This document shows, piece by piece, positions 49,701 to 60,000 of a stretch of DNA of 64,000 nucleotides. Position 1 is the first letter of the stretch. Each line of letters starts with the position of its first letter. The DNA is from Erpobdella octoculata. Its lineage: Eukaryota; Annelida; Clitellata; Hirudinida; Erpobdellidae. The notes below the pieces were generated by a model that was not told the origin of the DNA, made no database searches, and saw only the letters and a list, made by a program, of their open reading frames with translations. Location: positions 9,043,356-9,107,355 of the forward strand of contig OZ022241.1 of the NCBI GenBank assembly GCA_963978895.1, read 5' to 3'. The position numbers and the translations under genes were made by a program.

Positions 49701-52700
49701 AAATGGCAAGATATTGTTACTGCATAAATTATACTGATGAATTTTTTTAAGATTAGTGAAAGTAGCTACCTCTGCGAGACACTCAACCCGAGCAACGAGC
49801 AATGCAAGTAAACTCCTTGCTTAAGGGAGCTATGCTGGTGATGCTGACCACAATGCAATTACTTCATTTAAATTTAAACATATCATTTTCCAGGTTAATG
49901 AAAAAAATGTGGGAAAAGTATTTTTCTGGAGAACTTTTGAATTAAGTTTCATAAAGTATGTAAAAAACATTTACCAGTAAACACTATAAATTTACTTATA
50001 ATTTAAAACATAAGAAACACTGTCCATTAAATATTCCAGAAGTCATGTGCGAAAATTTAAAAAAAATGAAAACCCAACAATTTAATAATTAAATTAGAAT
50101 ATAAAAAAATAATATATATATAATTTCTATTCAAAAAGATAAAAACCTGAAGCACTGGATACCAGCAAGTTCCTGTGAGAGAACTTCTTGGGTAGTTGAA
50201 ATAAGATCAAGTGCTCCAAGGTAGTCATTGGTTGATAGAAGCAGCTGAATTGTTGGCTGGGTTTGCTGAACAGTAACCATGAACTTCAACTGAAAATGTT
50301 GACAAAACTGATAAAGATAATAATAAAAAAATGTTGTAAAATGGGGAAAATGTGGAATGCTTTATTATTTATTTTTTTAAGGTTAGTGAAAGGAGCTTGT
50401 TAACCCAGCAAGACAATCAACCTGAGCAATGCAAGTAAACTCCTTGCTTAAGGGATCTACTACGACACATCATGCCAAAGTCTCTCTTGAATAACTAGAG
50501 GCAGATGTTTAAGGTGCCTGTCTACACACACCCTTCACAGATGCTAGTGACGCCGGTGATATTCAAACCGTCCACCATAGGCCAACAGGCGAACGCTTTA
50601 CCACATTACTACCAGCACCCATTATAATTACTGGATGCTATTATAATAACTGTAGTAATAATGACATCTAATAGTAAATTTACACTGTCTTGAAATATCG
50701 AAAAAAGTCATTCATTTATATAATATAATATAAATATAAATGAGGAAACAAATCTGACCAACTTTTTCATGGATTTGTTTGTATTTCAAGCTGAGTGATG
50801 ACTTCTGAACAACTTGAAGAGGCTGCAGAGCAAGTGTGTCATCCAGTTTTCTAACTTTATTCCTGATAAGTTTATTTAAATAATATTTTATAATACTCAG
50901 TAACACTGAGGACTATTTTGAAGTCTAGTTTATATACCTACTTATATTATATACCTACTTATATTATATACCTACTTATATTATATACCTACTTATATTA
51001 TATACCTACTTATATTATATACCTACTTATATTATATACCTACTTATATTATATACCTACTTATATTATATACCTACTTATATTATATACCTACTTATAT
51101 TATATATCTACTTATATTATATACCTACTTATATTATATACCTACTTATAGCAAATATAAAAAACAAAATCAACCCATAAAAACAAAGTTTTTACTATAA
51201 ATCCTTTATTTGACAAATCTATTCTCGCTTTCTTTGAATGAACTTGAAATTTTTTTTATTTGACAAAAATTTTTTATTTTTTTAAAAGTTATACTAAATT
51301 TTGTCCAATCAATCCAAAAATTTGATAGAAAGTGTTGTCATCAACAACAATTCAATAGACCAAATTTTAGCTCTATTGGATGACAAGAAGTACGTTTTAT
51401 AAGATTTGACCGCATTCAATTAAGCAAGCACCTTACAAGTTAAAATGAAGGATTTTAAAATATCTTCATTTATTATTTGTTATCATTAGAATGCAGAAAC
51501 AAACTTTATTTAATTCAAATATAAAAATTTCCATTTTTTTAAAGTTTTATTTTTTTTATTAAAATCAACATTTCCAGTTTACTATAAAATTCTTAACCAT
51601 TTTTAAGAAGAATTAATAATATTTATCACAAAACCTGAGGAATTCGAGGGACTTGCAGGTTTTCTGCAGATGATCTTGCAGAGTGTTTTGATAAACCATG
51701 GCTTCAAAGAATGCATCTGACTTTGAAGATATCTGCTTCGTTATCTGTACTTCTACCAGGTCAAGATAGTGGCTGAGCTACAAAAATAAATTATATTTAG
51801 ATATTTGTTTCTGTTATTTATTATAGTTATTCAGTAAAAACATATCAATTACTTTTTCTTGTAAAAGTTTAGACGACTGATGCTTGCTATTAGAATGAGA
51901 TTTCTCAATGCACGACCAAGGTAGGACTTGATAAAACGTCTCTTTATCTAACAGGGAGAAGTCGGAGTTGAAAAATATCTGGCAGAAAGTCAAAGGTGAA
52001 ATTGCAAGAAAAACTTAATTTTCTGAATAGAATGTTGTGCTCAATAATAAAATATAAAAGAGTGCCATTCTAAAAAGATAAAGCTACAAACTTTTGGTAT
52101 GGAATCACAATCGTCCATTCGGGATGAAACTAAATAAAATTCAAATTATTTTTAAATTGCAGCTGTAAATCAAATAAACATTGCTTATGCAAGATTTAAA
52201 TCAAATTAATATTGCTGATGCAAGTTATATTCTCACTTTCTGATTGCTGTCGTGTAGGGACCACAGAAACATGTTTCCTGAAATGCCTCCGCCTCTGTAA
52301 CAAGCCGAATAAACAATCCATAATAAATTTATTCAAAACAGACAATCACTCTAAAAATTACTTTAAAAACTCATAAAATAAAAAGACTGCTTACCGAGCT
52401 TGTTTTGAGGAGAAACTGTTGGAAATGATCGTGCGTGATAGACGGAATGTACTGTGAAGGAGTAATGACAGGCCGATCAAAACTTTCTCCCCACGTTTTT
52501 GTAAAGAAGCCGGTCTCACGTTTGGCAAGACGGGGATCATTAAGAACAGCAGGTAGATTCACTTGAGACATGTATACTGTCCACTTGTGCTGGTCTTGAA
52601 CTACCGAAGGATCTTTCGATAAACCTGAAAAATATCACCGTGTTAAATGTTTAGTCAGTCTGAAAAAAACAAAGTAATAAAACAAGTTTGAGTTTTTTTT

Positions 52701-53980
52701 AATTTATCAAAAAATTTGGGCAGTAAGTAATTAAATGATATATATAAACAAATTAGTAATGCAAACGAACCAATAATCTCTTATTATAGCGCCCTGAGTC
52801 GTTTTCTATTGAAATGAACACTAAATAAAATGATGATACTAAAGTTGGCAGCGCTGCTGGATCCCCCAACTGGCTTGTAAAAAAATCGTGCAATGGGTTT
52901 GTGTCATAGATCGTTAGAAAGGTATTTAGAAAAAAAATTTAATCGTGAAAAAATAAATTTATTATTCTAAATTTATTTTTTCTACATTATATTTCTTTAA
53001 ATGCTTTTATTTAACTTCACTCGTCTCTCTGTTTGTTTGTTGTTTGTCTGTGGTGATCAAATCTTAGAAACAAAAATTCACCCACTTTTCGACCACCTAG
53101 AGCTCTAAAACTTTCAGGAAAGCTTTATTCTGGATGACAATACATGACTTGAATGTTTCCGACATGAATTAGGCCTTAAATTAATTAAAATTAATCAAAT
53201 CAAATTAATTCCTGTCATTATAACAGTGTCATATAGCAACTGTAATAAGTTGTTTATGTATAAGTCGCCAGAGGTCCAAAATAATTAAACAGTACGGATG
53301 TTTATTTATAAGTCGCCAGAGGTCCAAAATAATTAACGGTTGTTTTAGATTCAAAAATTTTAGTTCTTTGACTCAGATAAACAGACAAATAAAAACATTT
53401 TTTTTTAAATTTATTTTTTATCTTTACTTGTTTTCTAAATACCTTTCTAACGATCTATGACACAACTTCAATGCACGACTTTTTTTTGCAAGCTAGTTGG
53501 GGGATCCAGCAGCACTGATAACTTCTGCCTCGTAATATAATTACTGAATATTTTGAAAACTCAAGCCTTTACCTCACCCCTACCCCCTTCGGTAGTGGTA
53601 CAAGCAGAAAATAACTCAGGATGCTATACTAAGACATTACCAACAACCAACTAAAACTGACTATTAGAACTTGTTTGAGTGAGGATTTGTGAATTAAGAA
53701 ATTCTGCTCTGTTAAGTGACAGATGATCTCTCCAAACATGTTCCTGGTAATCTAATTCGCTAACACCATCCAGTGGCAGAGAAGGACATACGCCATTTGA
53801 TCCGTACAAACATGCAAACGACCCTCCCTCCTTGGTGCAATGATACTCTCGTAAATGAAGAAAAAATTCGTGGGGTGACAGCAGCACTGCTCGATCGTTG
53901 ATGGATTTGATAGGAGATTTCAGACAATTTTGACAATAACGTACTTTAGAATTTATGATGGAACGCATATGTTCCGACAT
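40737..53980 (-). CDS. VPS54: VPS54, GARP complex subunit
   Basis: Tethers endosome-derived vesicles at the trans-Golgi as part of GARP (VPS51-54). Traced exons: 53980-53662 (its acceptor is at 54013), 52624-52395, 52294-52237, 52129-52092, 51978-51853, 51777-51635, 50862-50763, 50289-50147, 49471-49303, 48939-48832, 48476-48430, 45558-45462, 45222-44759, 44569-44437, 44001-43870, 43658-43609, 43451-43369, 43178-43143, 43037-42983, 42820-42715, 42571-42484, 42252-42131, 41993-41913, 41671-41561, 41164-41070 and 40833-40737. All phases agree. Diagnostic matches: VNLPAVLNDPRLAKRETGFF, LSHYLDLVEVQITKQ, LDNERWKQADVPYEFQDLV, CQLILGAGALQLVGLKTIST and DYRDHIAEISVKLVSIMDA. The first exon encodes a C2H2-like pair, YCQNC … HLREYHC and CLYGSNGVC … HVWRDH. 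Exon 45222-44759 is an acidic, variable linker (DDDDFDGDDNDN). The ATG at 53980 is the first in frame in that exon; translation could begin further upstream. Confidence 0.95.
45925..45995. repeat. Left subterminal 20-bp array of the Foldback-like element
   Basis: About three and a half copies of TCGGTGTTAACGCGTCCGAG preceded by a palindromic ACACCGACACTTCGGTGT. Confidence 0.9.
46512..46780 (+). CDS. PHD-type zinc finger protein of the Foldback-like element
   Basis: Two exons (46512-46650, 46716-46780; phase 1, short intron with GTTAGT donor and CCTAAACAG acceptor) encode 67 residues. Metal ligands fit the C4HC3 pattern: CVCC, then CNMC, H in RRTHLKC, and CKMC. It ends in KKDK and a TAG at 46778. 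The product might once have continued into the transposase remnant downstream, which is in a different exon or frame. Function is unknown; PHD fingers in transposons may aid chromatin targeting. Confidence 0.6.
46938..47282 (+). pseudogene. MULE transposase C-terminal fragment
   Basis: After an AG acceptor (TTTTTAG at 46931-46937) the frame reads HKKTWIKGKYKISEWSVY, SKTNNDIEAWHSALNN and ends VVDLLIKKN with TAA at 47280. The W-S-V-Y … T-N-N-x-I-E-x-W-H signature is the catalytic-Glu end of MULE transposases. The two catalytic aspartates and everything before them are missing, so it cannot be active alone. Confidence 0.75.
47828..48008. repeat. Right subterminal 20-bp array of the Foldback-like element
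   Basis: Nine copies of ACACCGACTGGTTGGCGTTG in inverted orientation to the left array, with rare substitutions. Open frames through it are an artefact. Confidence 0.93.
49740..49860 (-). repeat. SINE fragment (3' part)
   Basis: Shares AATGCAAGTAAACTCCTTGC, TTAAGGGA and TTTTTTAAG-TTAGTGAAAG with the SINE at 50370-50624, in the same orientation. Confidence 0.75.
50370..50624 (-). mobile_element. tRNA-derived SINE
   Basis: The minus strand starts GGGTGCTGGTAGTAATGTGG, with TAAAGCGTTCGCCTGTTGGC and a B-box-like GGTTTGAATAT, then a body ending in CAAGGAGTTTACTTGCATTG and a tail TTAAAAAAATAAATAATAAA. A second full head is at 60357 and a tail fragment at 49740-49860. It lies in a VPS54 intron. 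Confidence 0.75.
50929..51150. repeat. 17-bp minisatellite in VPS54 intron
   Basis: About thirteen near-perfect copies of TATACCTACTTATATTA. Confidence 0.96.
52849..53517. mobile_element. Inverted-repeat element in VPS54 intron
   Basis: Arms of about 95 bp: CAGCGCTGCTGGATCCCCCA at the left and its inverted counterpart at the right, continuing through TCATAGATCGTTAGAAAGGT. The interior carries a dispersed repeat (GAATGTTTCCGACATGAATT) and a duplicated GTCGCCAGAGGTCCAAAATA block (53266, 53312). No target duplication was found. Confidence 0.72.
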
Positions 53981-54252
53981 ATTTTTAATGATATTTTTAT
54001 CTAGCTTCGAGAACTAAAATAAATTATGGACATACGGTACACTACACGTATATAGGAGCAACATATTTATTTACATTTTATGCAAGTGTTTACAAATCAG
54101 CAAAGAAATCTCAAATATCACACGACTCAAAATCGATTAAAAGTTTATTTAATTTTCAATTTTTTATTAACAACAAAATATTAACATAAATGTTGTAAAT
54201 TAATCATTAACTATAATGTTACAAAATATAATAAAATTATAGTTATACTTAC

Positions 54253-54942
54253 CAGTATTGACTCAACGTCTTGCTCTCTTGCACGCCGCTGTAACATAAA
54301 TTGACAGTGCCAGAAAAATATCATCGTTAAACTTTCAGACATCTTTTTACTATAGACCTTCAAATTGAGAACTTTGTTGACTTTTCCATTTCTGACAAAT
54401 AACCGATTGAGCACAGGCGTAGAGTTCTTTTCTGACAAATGAATCTATTAAAAATCACTGATTATGAGGCTTTGAATGAAATATTAGAAAAAGCAGTTGC
54501 AAACATGTTATTCAATAACATATTTCTATAAAAGTGTTATTAATTATGAAAGTGCAAAAGTACGCAATCTAATGTTTTTACACACTTTTATTTAGGTTAC
54601 AATCTCTGTTTGTGTGTGTGTGGCTTTCTCTGTACACAAATCTTGCATGTAAAATTTTACCGGCGTTTTGACTAGCTAGAAAGCTGAAACTTTCAGCATA
54701 GCTTTATATTGGATGACAATACATGATTCAATTAAAAAAAATTAATTTGAACATCTTTTGTATTTCTAAATCGAATGTATTTGAAATCAACGTTTGTGTT
54801 GAAAAACTTGTTTTTTTCCTATACTTGTTTTTAAATAAAGTCATCAATTTCTTTTGCGATTTCTTGATGAATGTTCATTAAAATAACAGCATTTAACCTC
54901 GTCTGCTTCATCGTACTTTGTTTTTTTTTCTCCGGCTTGCAC
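54253..54942 (-). CDS. Possible extra 5' exons of VPS54
   Basis: Two short segments, 54942-54898 (VQAGEKKTKYDEADE) and 54288-54253 (RRAREQDVESIL), are bounded by AG and GT and join in frame, phase 0, to the exon beginning at 54013 (FSKLDKNIIKNMSE). They could be an N-terminal extension or in-frame 5' untranslated exons. No ATG is seen in the first of them, so a start would have to lie further right or be the ATG at 53980. Confidence 0.4.
54575..54835. repeat. Dispersed repeat, counterpart of 33830-34095
   Basis: Begins with CACACTTTTATTTAGGTTAC and (TTTG/TG)n and shares GACTAGCTAGAAAGCTGAAA and GTATTTGAAATCAACGTTTG with the inverted copy in the other gene's intron. Confidence 0.75.
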
Positions 54943-55299
54943 CTGAACAGGGAAATAATACAGATGTACACACCAATAAATTATTAAAAATTGTGAATTA
55001 TAACTATAGCCACTGTCACAGCGTTATTACCATAATGTTGTTTTATAAATCAGCTTAAAACAGTTTTATTAGCTAATGGTAACCACAAAGTTTTGCCACA
55101 GGCTTTCCCTGAGAACACTTTTAAGGACTATCTATATATCAATGGGACCAACATGAGATGGTCTGCTTACCTTTCAGAGATCGACACACCCAACCTAACG
55201 TAGGGCAGGATTCTTAAGATTTTCGAAAGATCCAAACTTTACTTTTTCCAAGAATTTATTCTGCACATTTTTTTAACAAATCAACACTATTGCCTCCAA

Positions 55300-55690
55300 A
55301 AATAGCTGATGACCGGGGGAGGGGAGGGGGTAGTCGCAGTGTGTCCCCGAAAAAAGTTTTTCTTAAACTCTATACACTTGTACACTTTTGTCTCCATAAA
55401 TAACTGACCAATGGGGGTGCTTGAAAATGATTTTTAAATTAGTACTAGATTTTAATAATTGTTATAAATTTTGAAGAATTTGAGTTTATATTTTTTAATC
55501 CAAGTTTGGATTTCTTTAATAACTTCCGGGTTGTGTTTGTTTTTTTTTTGTTCAATGTTTGGGTTCGGTGTTTCACTTTTACAAAATTCTGGGTTCGGGA
55601 TTTAATTTTTCGAAAGTTCGTATTTCCGAAAAACCTAATAGTGCCGAACTTCGAGTTTGGGTTGAGTATACTCGTGAGATCCCTACTAAG
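55300..55690. repeat. Decayed hAT-type remnants
   Basis: 55280-55440 resembles the interior of the 8944-9222 MITE (AAATAGCTGATGACCGGGGG). 55560-55684 resembles the right part of the 35886-37180 element: GTGCCGAACTTCGAG … CTCGTGAGATCCCTA against GTACCGAACTCGGG … CCGTGACATCCCTA. Both are diverged. Confidence 0.6.
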
Positions 55691-57023
55691 AATAAACTAA
55701 GGCTGCAATTGCAAAATTTTAAAAACGTATCAGTAGAAACGTTACAGTAAAAACGTTAACTTGAATAAAAAATCAAAATCAGCAAGTTTTGACAAATTTA
55801 ATAGAAAAATACGATATGATTGTATTTGGTTAAAGGCAACATCATAATAATTGTATAAAAGAGCAAATTAATTCAGTTAATCATCCCAAACACAAATGAC
55901 GCCTGACAGACGACTTCAGATGACCACAGATGACCACAGACGACCACATATGACCACAGGCGACCGCAAATAACCACAAATGACCACAGACGACCACAGA
56001 CAACCACAAATGACTGCAGATGACCACCAACAAAATTTTTCCCGTCAGCAAAGTTTTCTTTTATAATTTGCCTTATCTATCACATTGTTTTGAAGTCCGC
56101 TCTTTCCCAATGCTAATTTGACGTGAACTTTCGTTAGAAAAAAATTGCGAGTTTCAGTGAAAACCTAAAAAACACACTTCTTCATCTACACATGCTGGAA
56201 TGAATCCTCCGATTCATAAACTGTCGGTAATTTAGATATAATTAAAAGTGGAACTGGAAGAAGTCGGAAGTTATGTAATTGCACTTCAAATGAGCAGATT
56301 GATTGAAGCAATATCTCAAGAGTTTCACCGCCTTCCATGATTAACTGCTACATCGACCAGACACACTAATGTATCATCAGCATTGCCATTAATTTTTTTT
56401 TAAACTAAATACAATAATGTTCTATTTTGTTTTTATTTTATCACGTGTTACTCGACTATCACGTGACGCTGGTTAAAACCCGAAGAAGTCTGTTCAGATC
56501 TTCAGGCCAGTTTTAAATTTCGACTGTCTCATGCTTGAAACACAGAATTTATATTTTAGTTAACTTGTTTTATTTTTCTTTTATTTTTTATTGCACTAGT
56601 GCTAAACGTTTTCTTTTGATTTCTAATTGATTTTTTTTGTTTCAAATTCCTACTATAGTTGTTACTGTCGCTGTCATATGTACGAATAATGACGAAACTT
56701 TATTTGTACGCGTTACTTTGCAAAGCACCAAAATGTTTCTTCAACATAAAAAAACAACCTCAAAACTATACAAAAACGTTTCATATTACTCAATATAACG
56801 CTTCCTAGTTGAACGAGTTTCCATACACGCATAAATTCAAGCACAATCGCACACGCAAACACACTTACACACACACGTCTAAAATAAACAAGCAAAAATA
56901 CTTTTATGAACGTATTTGGATGCTGTCAATTTGATATGTTGAAATGTCGACAAAGAAGATATTATTCAAGAAACAATTAAATGGACGAATTGAAGTGCAT
57001 CTTCTTCTTTGGTTTCTTCTTCT
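55691..57023. other. Gap between VPS54 and the PDZ gene
   Basis: No exon is supported. Apart from the 10-bp repeat at 55900 it is A+T-rich. The right end holds the 3' untranslated region of the PDZ gene. Confidence 0.45.
55900..56035. repeat. 10-bp minisatellite
   Basis: About thirteen copies of GACCACAGAT with variants (GACGACCACA, CAACCACAAA). Confidence 0.92.
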
Positions 57024-60000
57024 TCATACCGACGATCCCGGCCATGACACAACCGACAGTTCCAATCTTTCGCAGTCAGGTGACGTCATCAGTCGAACGG
57101 CATCACCTTGCGTGGCTCCATCCAACGAAATTCCGTTGACGGCCAAAATAATGTCACCACTCCTGAGATAAGATATTCAAATATTAACATCTGGAACAAG
57201 CATGTTATGTTGCATTAGAGAACTGCTGACATGAAAATACCTGATGCCTTGTTCATGTACCTTCTACGTCAAATTTTTTTTACTATTCATGCCCCTTCTC
57301 TGTACTACATATTCTCTTTTTGGCACAATAAATACTTTTTTGTATCATCCATGCCTTTCTACGTGCCATTTACCATCTCTATACCATCTATACTTTTTTC
57401 TGCACAATCCAAGCCATTTTCTGAGCCATTCATGTTTCTTTTCTGTTCCATTCATCTGCCTTCCCTGTAACATCCATCTCCTTTTTTTTGCGCTATTCAA
57501 GCTTTTTCCTTACATTTCATACCAACATTTTGCACAATTTTTAAATAAAGTACCCTAATCTTTTGTAATACAAGTTTCGCCAATGATTAGGCGCGTTTCC
57601 TGTTTTTTAAACTTTTAATAGCGTTCTTTTTAGGTGTTTGAAAATTCAATCAAAAAATATAAATAAAAAATAAATAAATAACAACCTTAACCCTGTTTGT
57701 CTTGACGCGTAGGTGTTCTCCTGTACACTTTTTACGATGACCGGCATTGGTCCGACGGATATTTTGAAGCCCCCTGTCATCGAGAAACCCAATCCATCTA
57801 GCTGCTTGTCCCTCTTCCACTCCACCGTGCGTGGGTGATAGCAGAAGCTGTTTGAAAAGATGTTAAACTCAAATTATAATAAATAGATTCTCGTTTGATC
57901 ATTTAAATTTTAATGCACTTTTCATGTTTCTTCATTTTAAAAAAAAATAATACGCAAAAGTCGGAAGCGAATGTTTTCCTTATCTCATTAGCAATTGTAT
58001 CCGTAATTTAAATAAAAAATTTCACTTCCTAACTGCGGCAGGGCAAGCCAAAACTTCCAGGAAGGTGTGAAATTTCCGTTTCCATCTGAAGTTTCACTCC
58101 CCTGTAGAATATGAACTGTTACGTAACACTTCTTTGAGGCAGACTTGAGGGTTCTGGCAGCAAACTCGTATGTGGTGTTGAGCAAACTGGTACGATTGAC
58201 AGATAGCAATAAATCTCCTTTCTGTTAAATAGATATTTTGAATAATGAAAACAAATTATCAGATTTTTGCTCAGATGTATAATCATAAACCATTATAAAG
58301 TTTCTGTACAGCACAAAAAGTTTTCTTCAAAAGTCATTTGATTAAAAAGTTCAGCCGGAGCTGGTGGTATAGCCTATGGACCTGAAGGTCTGCAGTTCGA
58401 ATCTGACCGAAGTTGGATCTAAACGTTCTAAACGTCCTGTATAATACCGTGGTGTATGTCACTAGACGGTAATAGACGATGTTGTATGTATGTGGGCATA
58501 AGACGCACTTTTGAGCATTTTACTCTTTGTCAAAAATCAAAACAAACTCACCATTAGCTGGTTTGTTTTAGCCAGGCAGCCTCCGGTCCATAGATTTGTT
58601 ATGTAAATTGGCGTGTTGTGCTTGCCGTTGTACGACCCAATACCGCCGCCAATGCTAAGGCCCAGGTATTCTCCTTCCATCTATCAGAAAATTCAAATAT
58701 TTATTGTTACTACACATGGATTTAACTTTCCATAGGAAATACTCCAAAGGGCTATGAAAAGTTATGTCTTTCACGTTCATAAGACATATTAATAAGTTTG
58801 ATTAAAATTGACTATTACAAAAAACTAAATAATAAATAAAATAATAAGGTTTATTCATAAAACGTTATAAAGTTATAACTACTTAAATACAAAAGTTTCT
58901 ACAAATAAAAAAATGTCTGCTTGTTATTGTTACAGTTTTCTTTGAATTTGTATAAAATACAATTTGTATTATGGAAGAGTATTGTCAATAACCAGCACTG
59001 TGTGAAAAATACTCTGTATAAACCACTTTTCTTAAAATTTATTTTTTAAATTTTACACTTTTATGAACTTTTTCCTTCAAAGGTATGTGATGACCCTGTA
59101 GTCATAGATACGTTTTCCTAAACTGGTCTAACTGTAGTCATAGGTCCTTTTTCCTAAGCTGTTCTAACATTTTCTTCATATTTATTTTTCCTAAAATTGA
59201 TTTTAGAAAATCCTTGAGAAGCAACGACCCTCCGGCCTCTTGCCCCCTTGAATGATGACTCTGGATTTGTGCATTGTTTTCAAAAGTACGTTTATTTGCA
59301 AAATTTGAAGTCTAAAGATCAATGAGAAGTAGTCGAAAAATCAATTACAATATTGTTGCTGCATATACAAAAAAAACATTACATGAAACCAATAGAAACG
59401 CGGTGAAAAAAACTTTATGTATACTTTTTTTTATAAATCACTTTAGTTTTCAAAAGAAGCTAATGACCGGGAGAGAGATATTCGTAGGTACTTTTTCTAA
59501 AAAAATTTTCTAAAGCTTCCTCCATATTTATTTAAAAAAAAAATAGGAAAATATTTGGGGATTCCCCTACTCCCTCTCCTAATGATGCACCTAGATTCGT
59601 GTATTTCCTTCATTTTAAAAACTTTTTAAGACTACCTCCTTATTTATATTTCAAAAATTTGTTTTAGAAAATCTTTGCCTCCATGAATGACGCTTGAGGA
59701 TATTTGTGTATTGTTTTTAAGATTGCGTTTATGTCAAAAGATCAATGGGAAGCGATCGAAAAATCAATTACAGGATTTTAGGAAACTCCTTGAAGCCTTG
59801 AGGGAGCCCACATGCCCCACCACTTCAAATGACGTTTTTGGATTCTTGCACTGTCTTTAAGATTACGTTTATGTGCAAAATTTGAAGTCAAAAAGTCAAT
59901 GGGAAGTGGTCGAAAAGTTGATTACAACATTTTTACTACACATACAAACAAACATCAGTTGATGCTAATAGAAGCTTGATATAGAATGCGTTTAAAAGAA

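Noticed and set aside
50500..50624. tRNA gene suggested by B-box-like sequence
   Set aside because: No acceptor-stem pairing; same sequence family with body and tail at 60185, so a SINE.
50918..51151. ORF of repeated YLYYIPTYII
   Set aside because: Translation of the 17-bp intronic minisatellite.
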